Of a stretch of DNA of 64,000 bases, positions 1 to 12,592 are shown in pieces. The notes beneath the pieces are model-generated. The model had not been told where the DNA came from. It saw only the letters and a program-made list of their open reading frames with translations, and searched no databases. The position numbers and the translations under genes are program-made. Position 1 is the first letter of the stretch; the number at the start of each line of letters is the position of its first letter. The stretch lies in contig JABMLP010000018.1 of NCBI GenBank assembly GCA_013176395.1, positions 496,001 to 560,000 on the forward strand. Reading direction: 5' to 3'. This DNA comes from Venturia oleaginea (Eukaryota > Ascomycota > Dothideomycetes > Venturiales > Venturiaceae).

Positions 1-451
1 GATCACATCATCGGATCGTGAAAGCACTCCATCACGAAGAACAACACCAACAAACTCCCAATGCATTCAGAAATACGACCGTCTTCTATTGAGTGGGATT
101 TCATGAGCCATGGGCAGTCGTGCCCTCGTGAGTATAAGTCAATGCCGACCGTCATCGCGTTGAATCAAAGATTTTACGAATTTATCTAGACATCTAACCT
201 CTCTTCTTACTCTCACTCTCACTGTCTAATCCCCATTCTCCCAGCATAAACCTCATATTACCATGAGCTCTAACTCTTTCTACGCTTTCCCTTCCAACCT
301 CGAATTCTTCGCCCCTGATCTCGAGATACTGAATTATTTATTTCATTAGTCATAGTCCTAAGAGTTTTAGACGTATCGGTTGTTGGCTGTCAAGATTTGA
401 AGGACGCATAGTGAGGGTGGAGACGAGCAAGCAAATATCCACGCCAAAACA

Positions 452-628
452 ATGCTTGTCGGTGATTTGGTCAAGTTAAACACAGGAGGGCGAACGAGCG
501 TGATACAGACGTGTCGGACGGAAGAGGACAGGGTGGAGGCTTTGGAGAAGCATTTCGATATTAGTTTGAGTGAGGAGGAGAGGGAGGGGATTAAAGGGAG
601 AGTGACGGAGTTGGGTCGGTTGGCTTAG
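452..628 (+). CDS. short unrecognised ORF, possible C-terminal gene fragment
   Basis: A 58-codon frame opens with ATG and ends LGRLA-stop. Its second half (ALEKHFDISLSEEE, then a basic and acidic helix) has the look of a C-terminal helical tail of an oxidoreductase such as an aldo-keto reductase, but I cannot name a family. The same frame is closed by TGA at 398, so it is either a terminal exon or a remnant. A short ATG frame at 263-349 (MSSNSFYAFPSN...) could be an upstream exon, but I could not join the two with convincing splice sites. Nothing else is recognisable in 1-450. Confidence 0.25.
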   Translation: MLVGDLVKLNTGGRTSVIQTCRTEEDRVEALEKHFDISLSEEEREGIKGRVTELGRLA

Positions 629-886
629 AATGATGCTTCACCGTGATGAAGGTGTCTGTGTGCTGTGAATAGTCCGTGCTTTGCAATGAGAATTTTCATA
701 TCAGAATAGATTCCTAGTGCAGCAAAAGTTCAATCCAAAGGGCTGTCCGAGTCCTCTCCGCCTGTCCAACGCCAAAGCCATGCATGCAAGTCCGACTCCT
801 TAAACCACGTAAACCCCTCGAAATACTCATAGCAGCGGTCAGAACAGAGTCGCGTCCCCCTTCTTGTCCGTTTATGCAACGTTGCC

Positions 887-1766
<880 letters not shown>

Positions 1767-2536
1767 TGTGAGATTGGCGATATCGAGGTAGGATTGTGGG
1801 ACGGATTGGGGTGGTGCTGTCTTTGTCGCATTCGTGTCGCTGGCGGGAAGCGGTATCTCGAATCCAGAGTTCAGCCCCTGGACGTTACCCCTATTATCGG
1901 CGCTCCATAGAGTTTTGGCGCCTGCATTTGATCCGCTTCCTGCGAATTGCACCTTTCCTGCGTGATCTTCTTGTCCGTTGTTGAGGATGTTGCTGGGGAG
2001 GAAGCCGGGGATGGACATGATGTTTGTCTACGGATTTGGTACTGCTAAAGGTGTCGATTATTGTTTATATCCAGGTTTTATATGAGGTCACACGCTTGCG
2101 GGGAGAATGTCAAGGTGGCCTCAACGACTACTTTAGCAAGGTAGTCGCGAAAGAGCTGACTCAATTCCTTCGGCATGAAATTATCTCGAAACTGAATTCC
2201 TCGCAACCCAAGGAGAGGATGTATTCTGCTAGCCGATTGCTATTGGTTCAGTCTGCTGAAGGAGATTTGAAGCCCCTCTTTACGACAACCACCGAACACA
2301 GTCATCAACCAAAAACGCGAAAGTACTGCATTCAAGCTGGACCATATGCCATCAAACTATATACAACCTGATCTTGAATATATGTATATACGGTGCAAGA
2401 TTATTAGCAACAACAGAGAGATCCATCATACCAACATAAGAAAACCAGCCCAGGGTATCAAAGGAACGAAACAAGCGAAACAAGCTCCACCGCCCACCAC
2501 ATCGTCAGCATCTCAATCATCAACCACGACCCCTCA
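1767..2536. promoter_or_regulatory. DPM1 5' region and downstream flank of the 2537-4966 gene
   Basis: This gap lies upstream of minus-strand DPM1 and downstream of the next minus-strand gene. From 1767 to 2018 it stays open in the DPM1 frame. From 2019 to 2536 I see no supported gene. Confidence 0.4.
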
Positions 2537-4966
2537 TCAAGCCTTCTGCGCAATCCGACTCATCCCAATAACCATACTAACCATAACTCTGACCCCAACC
2601 CCCAAAATCCAAATCGCAGACTTGAAACTCAACCCGAGCACATTCAAAATCCCCTTAGTAAATCTCGGTAAATCCTCATCAGGAATCAAATGTTCAAGTC
2701 CCAACCCGATACTCATCGGCCTCAACAAAGCTTTACTCTTGCTCTTCTTGACTTTCTTCTCCTTTTTCGCCTCCTTCTCCTTCTCAGCTTTGGCTTCTTG
2801 CATTTCCTTGATCTTGACATGTTTGGATCTAGCGCTTTTGACGCTAAGAAGCGATGGGGGTGGCGCTGCGAAGATGAGACCAGGATCTGCGAGACGTTTT
2901 GACTCGGCGACTGCGAGGCTGAGGAGGGTGGAGACGCAGACATCAATGAGGTACAGATTGCCGAGTTGTTGAATGGAAGCGGCGTCGATGTATAGGATGT
3001 CCTGCTGCAAATCTAGTCTTGCAATGACAGAACCCATACGGTCAATTTCATTGACGGCAGTCTTGCCACTAGCGATGCTTCCGATGGGCGAGGCAGAGTG
3101 CGCTGATATTGGTGTCAGGCTGGGAAATGGATTGACAATGGCTATGTTGGCAGGAGCTCGTGACGGACTACCTCCGAGCGCGGAGCCGATGTCGCCTTCA
3201 GTGACGATGGAGAAGACACCCAGACTTGGATGGTGAAGTTCATACTTCCCTGTGCGCGGACATGTTGGTGTCCAAGCAAGCGTGCATGCTTCACGGGCGT
3301 TGGCTTCAGCGACAGCACGTTCGGCAAGTCTCTTAGCAGCAGGCGATGTTGCATTAGGATCCACGAGTGCCAGAGTGTGCGCTTGTGGAGTTTTGGCAGC
3401 GCTGTCCAAAGAGTGCAAGGTCGCAAGAATCGGAGTGATAGTGGTGATTTGTGAAGCTGCGACATGAATATCTGAGAGGGCGGAACCACGACCTGATCTT
3501 GAAGTTGTTGGTGGAGGTGGCGGCTGCAGCTGCATGTGCGATACTGGAAGGATGTCTTCCTTCGAGGCGTGATGACGAGAGACGAGCAGTTCGTGACTTT
3601 CGTCAAGATCTTCAGGGTTAGGGTGCGACTTGGACAAGCTGTAAAATGGCTTGGACTCGATAGGCCCAAAGGTGATCTGCTGCTTCTTTTTCTCCAAGAT
3701 TGCTGAAGGGCGGAACATCTTGAGCGTGTAACTTTTGGGGTCTGGCGTTGTCATTGATCCATTCGCGCAACCCCAAAGAGCGCCCAAATGATCTATGGGA
3801 GTGATATAGACCTGTTGCTGTGCTTGAGATGATGTTTCTGCATGACTTTGAACGGCGTATTCTGGGTTGCGAGCACGTTCTTGTGACGACACAAGCGTTG
3901 ATGGTGGTACCATCTGTGGTCGATAAGTCTGGGCTTGCAAGGGCAGATTTGAGTTGTAGACAGGGAACATGGAGCGCATAGTAACGGCACCTTGGGCGGG
4001 TTTGTCTTGTCCCTGAGGAGTCCATCGGCTGTATGTAGCTGAACTGTTGGTATGAACAAGAGATGGGCTTCCTTCAGCTGGAGAAGGCAAATCTGACAAG
4101 GCCGAGTTCATAGCTCGTTTACGCTCCGGGGTTCCATTGGTTCTGTGCGGACGCGCGGACGCTTGCCTTTGGATTGGTGTGTGAGCCATCTGAGAGACTC
4201 GGCTTTTGTCACAAGTTCTCGAAACGCTTCGTTGTTCCAGTGGCGAATAGTGCTCCATGGGTGACAAGATTGAGCCAACTTCACTCCCTCTGTTTGGAGT
4301 AATGGCTCTCCTTCGATTTCTAGACGAGTTTCGACGCTCTGGCCGAGTTGGCATCGTCCTATTGCTTTGAGCGGATCCTGGCGCGAATAGTCTATCATGG
4401 GCTTGTAGAGAGGACATGCTTTGGGCTGATGCTGGAGTAATGACTGCGTAGTCATTGTGTGACACTGCTGATGCTGGCATTGAGGAGTGGTTTTCGGGCC
4501 AAACTGGAGACTCTCTCTGATGGTAGGTGACTGAGGGCGGTGGCGAAGCTGCTTGTCGGATGGGCATTTCAGGATTCATTCTTCTGCTCCTGCTTGACAC
4601 AGAAGACCCTCGACGTGGACGACCGCTAATTGAAGGCTTGCTCTGTGGAACTTGAATCGGTGGGAGGGCCTTGAATGCCTCACGGGGATCGGACACAGCT
4701 TGTGCGATAAGATACTGGTCAATGGGGGCCGACCGGTTGCTCGCTGGTAGTCTTGAGTTGGACGCTGAGCGTGAAGCGGATGGTCCACGAGATCTGTCTC
4801 TGGGAATTCTTGTCTTCGAGACTGGAGATCGGCTACTCGTGCGGGCTGGCCACGGGCCCCTCGGGCGCATGTCCATCGACTTGCGTATCAGCTCATCAAA
4901 ACTTTCTCTCCTCCTGTGGACTTCCTCCACTGGGGGAAAAATGTGTAGAACCGGTCCGGCGGCCAT
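2537..4966 (-). CDS. serine-rich hypothetical protein with hydrophobic C-terminus
   Basis: An uninterrupted frame encodes about 809 residues from the ATG at 4966 (MAAGPVLHIFPPVEEVHRRR). An in-frame ATG at 5131 would add 55 residues, but the later start begins a more protein-like sequence. The first two thirds are rich in Ser, Pro, Arg and Gln and look disordered. Roughly residues 485-720 are more ordered, with runs such as YELHHPSLGVFSIVTEGDIG and LDLQQDILYIDAASIQQLGN. A strongly basic Lys/Glu stretch follows (KEKEAKKEKKVKKSKSK), then a hydrophobic segment near the end (IWILGVGVRVMVSMVIGMS) that could anchor it in a membrane. I do not recognise a named family; the layout suggests a conserved fungal tail-anchored protein of unknown role. 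Confidence 0.75.
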   Translation of the reverse strand: MAAGPVLHIFPPVEEVHRRRESFDELIRKSMDMRPRGPWPARTSSRSPVSKTRIPRDRSRGPSASRSASNSRLPASNRSAPIDQYLIAQAVSDPREAFKALPPIQVPQSKPSISGRPRRGSSVSSRSRRMNPEMPIRQAASPPPSVTYHQRESPVWPENHSSMPASAVSHNDYAVITPASAQSMSSLQAHDRLFAPGSAQSNRTMPTRPERRNSSRNRRRAITPNRGSEVGSILSPMEHYSPLEQRSVSRTCDKSRVSQMAHTPIQRQASARPHRTNGTPERKRAMNSALSDLPSPAEGSPSLVHTNSSATYSRWTPQGQDKPAQGAVTMRSMFPVYNSNLPLQAQTYRPQMVPPSTLVSSQERARNPEYAVQSHAETSSQAQQQVYITPIDHLGALWGCANGSMTTPDPKSYTLKMFRPSAILEKKKQQITFGPIESKPFYSLSKSHPNPEDLDESHELLVSRHHASKEDILPVSHMQLQPPPPPTTSRSGRGSALSDIHVAASQITTITPILATLHSLDSAAKTPQAHTLALVDPNATSPAAKRLAERAVAEANAREACTLAWTPTCPRTGKYELHHPSLGVFSIVTEGDIGSALGGSPSRAPANIAIVNPFPSLTPISAHSASPIGSIASGKTAVNEIDRMGSVIARLDLQQDILYIDAASIQQLGNLYLIDVCVSTLLSLAVAESKRLADPGLIFAAPPPSLLSVKSARSKHVKIKEMQEAKAEKEKEAKKEKKVKKSKSKALLRPMSIGLGLEHLIPDEDLPRFTKGILNVLGLSFKSAIWILGVGVRVMVSMVIGMSRIAQKA

Positions 4967-6318
4967 TGTGAAGATTGACGATAAACTTAAGGATTGAATA
5001 AACTTCAGAAATTGCACTACCAGAGCGCAACCAGTAATCACAATTTGTCTTAGAGAACGGCAAGGTTCGGAAGGATTGTGAGCATCAAGATGGCACATAG
5101 CGGACACGCGTACATTTAACCTCTCAACCATCGCGTATCAAAGTTCGTCGCGAGATATTCAATAGCGGTTCTATCAGATGGCGTTAGTTCGCTATCTCAC
5201 CAGTATGCATATCGCCGCATATCCAATGTGAATATTCAGCCATGAAGAAAGTGCGAGGAGCCAATCGTTTCTTAAAATAGTGCTGGGGAACACGAGATAA
5301 CGCCTTCTGATTGGCGGTAGCTAAGCGCCGGGCAGGGTTTATATGTCGTGATGGTTTTGTCGAGCACACTGAGGCTGGAAAGTGTAGGCCGCTATGAAAA
5401 GGCCCGTGGGCGGTTGCTTAACAGATGGATGTGATTCGTGCTCCTGGAAAGGCCCATGGCTCTCTTTTCTGGCTTCTATGACCGAACCGGGACGATGACA
5501 GCAATGGAACATTACTCGACGTTCAAAAGGCTTGAATTGACAAGGAAAAGCGAAAAGTCAAGCGCGGGTCCATCCGGAAAGCGCAGAAGTCGTATTTTCC
5601 GTACTGTGATGAGGGATTGAAGAGCTATCATCACGCCTGGGGCTACTTTGGCGATACTCGGGCGACAAGAACGGTGATATGGATCGCTAACGGTGGTATG
5701 TAGATGTTCGCCGAAGCATCTCGCTTGGGTTGGATAGAAGCGGTGAGATGTGGTGGGTTGATGAAGAATCATTGCGGTGTTGCTATCGTTGACTTGAGAG
5801 TCGCAATCTCAAGCACGTGAAGTCTGAATATTTCCGATCTCGGCCGAGGAAGGTCCTTCGCGTCTCACGACATCGACTCTGACATTCGTCCCCTTTCCAG
5901 GTCTCCCACTTTACGAGCGCCTCAAGAATTGGGAGATATATGTGTTCAGACGAATGAAAGAAATGTACATACTCCCCTGGTCCTATCTTGGTGCTGCAAC
6001 TCTAAGGCGACTATTTGGGTATATTAGTTAGCGTGGCTTTCTCGGTCAGAGGAAACAACTGATTGACGATTCAGCGTGGAGATGGACGTGAGATATTGCG
6101 GGAAGTTCAAGTTCGGAGGCGATACGAGGGGACATACTTGAATCACTTGTTTTCTTGATGGAGGGCACGTACGATATGATGCGCGAAATTCTTTTCCTTT
6201 CATTTTCCCTTCCCAATGCCCTCATGTCGAAGATTCGATGCAAACCTAAACGCCCGAGTTTCCACATTGTCAATCCTCAATCCCCAAACGCTCATTACTC
6301 CAATACCACAAAAAGTCC
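4967..6318. other. intergenic, no supported gene
   Basis: About 1.35 kb lie between the 5' end of the serine-rich gene and the 3' end of the DUF4139 gene. Only short frames occur, on both strands, without recognisable protein signatures. The proximal part should hold the promoter of the 2537-4966 gene. Confidence 0.5.
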
Positions 6319-8670
6319 CTAAGCGCCCACAATAACCTCCGCACTCGGCATCTTAGCCTCATACTCCAACTTCAACAAACAAGCCTGTCCCTTCTCCAGA
6401 TTAACAGTCCAATTAATTTCCCCAGCTTTCTTCAAACTAGCAACAGCTTTACCCCAACTCGCACTCGCAGAAACAGCCGGAGTCCCACTCATGCCCTCCT
6501 TAGCCGCCTGCCCAGTCTTAACGGCATCGCCTTCCTTAGTCAGACCCTTGGGATGCGCAATCTCAATCCTCAATCGCTCGTCTTGAGATACGGGGACTTG
6601 ATCCATTACCAGAACTTCAATGGGCGTTGGTTTGGTGTTTGTGAGCCAAACGGTTCGTGTGAAGACGTGAGCGGATTCTTTGTTGAAGATACCTTGAGTG
6701 CTTCTGTGGACGGTGGGTTTGGGGTAGCTGATGTGGATTGCTGGATCGACGCCAAGTGGGAGGCTGAAGACTTGGTTTGGAGAGACGCGGGGGAGGGCCA
6801 TGTTTCCAAGGAATGAACCATCGAGGGTTACACCGGCTGTTCCTTTCAAAAGTGTAACGGATGTGGATGGATTCCGTACCTTTGCGCGCAGGAAAGCAGC
6901 AGCTCGGAGTTTCGGGACGGAAACGTAAGAGAGGTGGATGTTGGTTGCGTTTAGAGAGGCGATTTTGTGGCGGCGGGCGAGGGATGATGGGGAAAGAGTT
7001 CTGGTACCTGGAATCTCGTAGTTGGCTGTCAAGCCGATGTCTTCCCAAACTGATTCTTCGAAATCGACGTCGTTCTCATCGCTGGCAGGATTTTCTGATC
7101 CATCCAAATCCATTGTTGGAGTCCATGTCGAGGTAGATTGACTTGCAGCGGCTGCTCTACCGAAGAGACCACCACTGCCTCCACCTCCCTTCTTCTTGGC
7201 CATATCCACGGAACCGAACAAGCCTCCTGAAGAGGATGTAGTGCTAAAAGCTGCACTTGATGCCGCAGGAGCCTGCATTTTCTGCATCTGGTGTCTCATC
7301 TTTACATGTTCTTGTTGCACTGCAGGAGCCCCGAAAAGTCCACCGGCCTGTGGTGGAGTAGGACCTCCAAAAAGGGGTGGAGGAAGCGGAGCATTGCCGA
7401 ACGACTCCGGGTTGCTGCTATTGTTTTGCCGAGGCTGAGAAAGTTGTTGCTTGTTGACTTGTTGCATTATAGCATTCTGGTATCTGAAACCCGTTGTCTC
7501 TTCTGTGCTGAGAAGACCACCGCTCCCTGCTTCGTGCGATTTGCCAAGTTTGACTTGCCAGCCGTGGAGGAATGGTGGCCTGTCATCGAGTCCGGAATAT
7601 GAGGTCTGTGATGTCGAGAGGATGAGCTTAGCGTCTTTCCAAGTTTCAGAGGTTCCATTGGTGAATTCAGCGCGGTAGACGATTGTTGTTGTATTGTTGA
7701 GTGAGGATATGCTGAGATCGTATCGAGCAGACCAGAAGGCCGAGTTGGTGACGTATGACAACGATAGTGTTACGGTCCGGCCGGCTAATTGCATAGCTGA
7801 AGCTGGTGTTTTCTTGTCCGATTCTTCGATAGCTAATCCCGAGAGTGTGATGGAGTCCATGGAATTGCGACGAGAAGATCCAGGAGTGTCAATTCCGGCT
7901 CCTTCGAGCCGAAGTACCACGCGGTACACGTTGCTTGGCCAGAACTTGCGCCGCTCGTTCTTGATACGTCGAGCCTCTTTCCAACGTTCCTGTGTCTTCT
8001 GATAACGCTTGGCTATAGCCTTCTGCTTCTCTTTGGCTGCTTTGGCCTTGCGCTTCGCGTCTTCCTTGCCGAGTTTCACGCGCTCTTTTTCCATTCGGGA
8101 TTTTGAATTTCGTAGATCTTTAAGATCAGCTACAGCTTGGGTGTTGATTTCGAACAACTTGTTTCGTTCCTGATCATAAACCTGAAGAGCTTCTACAACT
8201 TGTTCTGAACTCCAATGCTCAGCCGTGATGCCGTTGGCATGATTGTCCAGGGTCTTGAGACGTCGCTCGGCGGATTTTTGACGCTCGATAGCCTCCTCGA
8301 TCTTCTCCTCTGTCTTCTCGATCCTGGTGTTCATGGTCTTGACCGCATCAATCTCGTCGTCGCTATTGCCGTCATCAGAACCTTCCTCGGACACCTCTTC
8401 GTCGCTAGGGTAGGCATCTGAGAAGGACTCGGTATTGGGAACAAGCTCGATGGTCATATCTGTTATGGTCGCAGATCCTTTACCATCTACCTGAACTGAA
8501 TTTTCATCCGCAGAAGAAGTCAGACCAACAATCTCGATCTCATTTTGGCCAGGTTCGAGAACGATATCGTGTAGTCCTCGTACGACGTGGGCGCGCGAGG
8601 GGTAGAGCGTAACGCTCTTGGTAGGAAGGTCTGCAATCTGGAAAGTTTGACGTGGAAAGTCTTCGGCCAT
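6319..8670 (-). CDS. DUF4140/DUF4139 (mucoidy inhibitor A-like) protein with GLFG motifs
   Basis: A single-exon gene of about 783 residues starts at MAEDFPRQTF; an ATG 19 codons upstream (8727) is in frame. The N-terminal part (KSVTLYPSRAHVVRGL, then LEPGQNEIEIVGL) matches the beta-rich DUF4140 domain. An acidic stretch and a long charged coiled coil follow, roughly residues 95-235 (RKAKAAKEKQKAIAKRYQ). The C-terminal half (AGRTVTLSLSYVTNSAFW, YDLSISSLNNTTTIVYRAEF, NGTSETWKDAKLILSTSQ, and near the end GEINWTVNLEKGQACLLKLE) is the DUF4139 domain. A low-complexity insert between these blocks carries GGLFG three times and PLFGG once. Fungal members of this family are common but have no settled function; the bacterial name comes from alginate regulation and should not be transferred. 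Confidence 0.85.
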   Translation of the reverse strand: MAEDFPRQTFQIADLPTKSVTLYPSRAHVVRGLHDIVLEPGQNEIEIVGLTSSADENSVQVDGKGSATITDMTIELVPNTESFSDAYPSDEEVSEEGSDDGNSDDEIDAVKTMNTRIEKTEEKIEEAIERQKSAERRLKTLDNHANGITAEHWSSEQVVEALQVYDQERNKLFEINTQAVADLKDLRNSKSRMEKERVKLGKEDAKRKAKAAKEKQKAIAKRYQKTQERWKEARRIKNERRKFWPSNVYRVVLRLEGAGIDTPGSSRRNSMDSITLSGLAIEESDKKTPASAMQLAGRTVTLSLSYVTNSAFWSARYDLSISSLNNTTTIVYRAEFTNGTSETWKDAKLILSTSQTSYSGLDDRPPFLHGWQVKLGKSHEAGSGGLLSTEETTGFRYQNAIMQQVNKQQLSQPRQNNSSNPESFGNAPLPPPLFGGPTPPQAGGLFGAPAVQQEHVKMRHQMQKMQAPAASSAAFSTTSSSGGLFGSVDMAKKKGGGGSGGLFGRAAAASQSTSTWTPTMDLDGSENPASDENDVDFEESVWEDIGLTANYEIPGTRTLSPSSLARRHKIASLNATNIHLSYVSVPKLRAAAFLRAKVRNPSTSVTLLKGTAGVTLDGSFLGNMALPRVSPNQVFSLPLGVDPAIHISYPKPTVHRSTQGIFNKESAHVFTRTVWLTNTKPTPIEVLVMDQVPVSQDERLRIEIAHPKGLTKEGDAVKTGQAAKEGMSGTPAVSASASWGKAVASLKKAGEINWTVNLEKGQACLLKLEYEAKMPSAEVIVGA

Positions 8671-9758
8671 CCTGACGAATTGAAGATTAGATGAACTGGA
8701 AGAGATTTCTGTGATGTTGCCAAACATGATAAATAAATATACGAAAGAAGTAGGAAGAGTGTTTTATGGACAGCTCCTGTACAGGCAGCGATAGGCAGAA
8801 CCCCGTGATCACAGCCCTGGAGTCTCAACACCACCATCGAGCACTAGGCTTCTTTCGCATGGGATCTGCTCTGCGATTCGTTTGCAGACCTGCTCACATC
8901 CAATGCGGTGCGTTAGTTCCTGTGAAGGTCTTGCTCCAGTAACCAGCTTGTCGGCGTCAGTCCTCCCCATGGCAAGGTTAGCATCTGAAAAAGTTACAAT
9001 TTTTCTCAGAATTCATGACTACTTCCACCTGTTTAACCAGACCTTGAGTCATCCATCCTCATCCTTCAACCGGTGAACCCAGTTCAAGCTCAGTTGTAAT
9101 TGGGTAAAATGACAGCCACGGACAGGCACCAATGGTCAGTTTAAGCAAATTTCCAGATGGGGTGGAGTGTTGCCTGCTGCGCTATCAGAGGTGAGTAGAT
9201 AGAGCTTCCAATAACAGTCATCGACCAGGAGTTCAATGCAAAGACCAACGATGGGCTTGTTGGATGATTGCAGATGTGTTATCAAGAAGCGGAAAATTTC
9301 GGATCAGCTTGGCTTGGATCCATAGAACAGAACTTAGTCAGCCGCACTAGAGCTGATTGGGACACGGAGATAATAGAGTTCAAGTTTGCATAATCTAACC
9401 TTCCTCAAGGACTATCCAAGTCTGCCAGGAGGAATTTCTATCCAGTTTTCCCTAGCCAGCTCGTCGTTCTTAACAATGACAAGATTTCCATTTTCAATAC
9501 GAGCAGGGCTGAAACTTTCTGTTAGATGAAGAGATTGAACGAAGGACATGAGTTGAAGGCAAGGCGACGCGGTGAGATTAGAAGGTTCAAATTTTCTTAG
9601 AACTCCATGCACATGTGAGTTGTAATGGTGTACAATATGAATGATAGATGAAGGAAATAAGGATACATAAACCATGATACAAACGAAAAAGCCAACGCCA
9701 ACATGCAACGACTACGCTATAATCCAGATAATAAGAACAAATAAATCTCCGTCACTTA
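8671..9758. other. intergenic, no supported gene
   Basis: About 1.1 kb lie between the 5' end of the DUF4139 gene and the 3' end of the M28 peptidase gene, both on the minus strand. I see only short unconvincing frames. Confidence 0.5.
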
Positions 9759-12592
9759 CTACTGCGGCGTCAAACTCTCAGCCGCTTTCCTCAGTATTCT
9801 TGCCGCCCTATCAACCTGCCTCTGCGCCTCCGTCCAATTGCCGACTTCAATCGCATCCCTAACAAACGGGAAGAATCCAGGCTCATAACCACTCCACTTC
9901 TGCGGTCCGAAGATAATATGTTTGAACTGACTTCTTTCCAATCCCTGCACGTCCACATCAGCACCATTCGAAATTTTATGTGCGCCCAGTCCACCGTGGA
10001 TGAGCGCAGTAAGAAAGCCACTCACACCGTGTTCCTCTCCATCTCCACCGTGCATACTCGCATGCGGAATATCCAGTAACATTGTTTCAAAATGGGACTT
10101 TTTGTTGTTGTATGCTCTGCGCATTTGTGACAGGCCGTTTGTTTCTCTCAATCCACGACTTTGGAGTTGGATCCAGTACCAATCTTCGAACTCGTGAAAC
10201 TTTTTCGCATTTTTGGTGAGAACTTGGTTAGCATCGTAAAGTGGTTTGATATCGAAACCACCTCGGGAATTCTCGTCAGCCCAGGGGGCACCAGACTTCT
10301 CGGCGTAGGTGCGTAGACCATCGAGATAACCGATGATGGCCTTAGCATAGTCATTTAAGTCAAAGGGAACAATGAGTTCTTGGCTGACCTCAAGAATGAG
10401 AAGAACCCAAACTTCAGCAAGAGCTTTGTGATATTTGAATCCAGGATCTCCAAATTGCTCCATCCATTCAAATGTTTCGTAGCAGCTATGATACGGGTAC
10501 GAGTTGTCTTCTTCACCATCGAAGCCAAAGTCGATGCTGGAGGTGCCAGCTATGTCCTGGAAAGCGACGTAATCACTTCCTGCTCCAAGACCTTCGACTT
10601 GGGCATTGCGCATCATCCATACGTGGTGGAGGGTTTCGTTCCTGACAGGATCTGCGACACGCTTTAGAACGCGTTCAAGGGCACTGTTGAACATTGGAGA
10701 CGCAGCAGCGCGGAACTTGGATCCAACGACGCCCACGTCGACATTGATATAGGCGACGCCATCCTTGCGGAGCTCGTCGATGTGATCTTCGACGTGCTCT
10801 GTAGACCCGATGAGATTGTATTCTTCCGCATCCCAGGAAGCAAATTCGATGGTCCTCAGCGGCCTCCATCCTTGGTCGCGCAGTGTACCTAGAATAGCAA
10901 TGACTTCGAGCATGACAGCCGTGCCAGATCCGGGATCTCCCGCGCCGAAACACCAGGAGTCACGGTGGTTGCCCACAACGACCTTCTTAGCTCTCTGCTC
11001 GACGCCTTCGAACCTGCCAATCACGTTGACAATGCGCTGTTTTTCAACCTCGTCTTGCTCATTCATCAGAAGCACGGTGGGTGAGGATTGATTTCCGGAG
11101 AACCATTCTTCAACATCAGGAACACCTCCTATCCACTCTTCAGGCAAGACCTCGCCATAGCCTTTGAGAGATTGAAGCAATTTTTGGGCATCTCGCCATG
11201 CTAGCGGCAAACTTGGAATATTGGTGAGTCCTGGATTGTTGTCCTTGCTGATACGCTTGGCATCTTTGGTTGAAGCCCAGCCAGGAGTGAGGACGTCGCC
11301 TACGATCCAACTCATGAGACTCACTGCACCTTCGCTGAACACCGTCCGATGGTCGCCACGGTCCTTCCGGATATGGCTTGCCTTTGACGAATCCGTCATC
11401 TGCGGGATCAGAATAGATCAGAACACCCTTCACTCCCCATTCCTCAGCAGCCTTGACCTTGAGAGCGCGGTCGCCTTGAGATCCATAATATCTAACGAGA
11501 GCAATTGTCCCATTGATTGCAATGTTACTATCGTAAAGTCGTTTGTAATCTTCCCTTGACCCATAATTGACGTAGATCAATGGGCCAGTAACATTGCCCG
11601 CGCGCGAATGACCGTGGAAGACCATGGTATTCTGTTTCACCTTATCCCCGTCTGGATATGCTGGCTCCTCTTCCAACTTCGCTTGCCAGGCTAGCTCCGG
11701 TGGGTCGAGGATTGCGACTCGGCGGCCTCCTTCCTTTGGGTAATTGAGATAGACATAATAACTGAATGGAGTTAGCGGGGCAAACGTGTACTGCAACATC
11801 TATTCCGTACCTGTCCAATGTCACTTCATCCATCCTCCCCGCCACGAACAAGTCCTGCATCCACCTTGCAAGATACCTGCTACCTTCGGTGCCCGCAATA
11901 TGGTCGAAACTGGTGACATGTCGTAAGTACCCCTCTATCCGATTTCCATTTACATTGGATTGCGCAAAAGTCCTCACGCTTTCCGGGTCGAATATTTGAC
12001 CCAACCCATTCCTCGCATTTGGCATGAGCTCGAAAACAAAGAGCGCATACCCCAAAGCAATAATAACAAATAAACCAATCAAGCGAGCGATGACAGAGCA
12101 TTGAGGTGTAAACTCCTCTGGTATCGTGACCGTAGGTAAAGAAGGCACTCCCAGCCTACTGTAGAGATACGACCCGCCCATACCCCATCCTTCAGTCCAC
12201 CTTGGCCTCCAACTCCATTTGTTCCACCTCCCAAGCCTTCTCTTGAAGCCAAGTATTCTGCCCACCCATCCCTTGCCGTGTGATCGTCGTCCTTGTTCTT
12301 CAAGCTCGTCGAGGTCTACAAGATCCATTTGCTCGACTTCGCGCCGCAGCCCTTCATGGTCATCTAGGTCAGCATCTGAACCTTCTGAAGAATTTCTTGG
12401 GTAATGTGCCAGGCTATCCTCACTGCTGCGGGCTGATTGTACACTTGGCTGTTGATAGAAGCCATTCCGACGACCTATGTTGCTACTGAGCAAGGTCTGG
12501 TTCTCTGGAGCAGGACTCGATGAGGTCGTGGCTTCCTCGTAGGTAGGTATGGGAGGGGAGAGGAGCGGAGGAGTGCCTTTTTCGAAGGACAT
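9759..12592 (-). CDS. glutamate carboxypeptidase II-like M28 metallopeptidase, frameshifted
   Basis: This is a type II membrane peptidase of the PSMA/transferrin-receptor family (yeast Vps70 and Tre1/2 relatives), probably in the vacuolar or endosomal system. Exon 1 (12592-11811) encodes a cytosolic Ser-rich and acidic N-terminus and one membrane helix near residues 165-190 (LIGLFVIIALGYALFVFEL). A 49-bp intron (11810-11762) precedes a long exon that carries the PA domain (VALVRYYGSQGDRALKV on the form IALVRYYG) and the M28 core. Zinc and catalytic motifs are present: GNHRDSWCFGAGDPGSG, EFASWDAEEYNLIGS, YINVDVGVVG and YPYHSCYETFEWM. A helical dimerisation domain ends the protein. Between GPWRPSDGVQR and GAVSLMSWIVGD the frame changes by one base at about 11331-11332; apart from that the gene looks intact (about 927 residues). 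It may be a sequencing error or a recent lesion. Confidence 0.85.
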
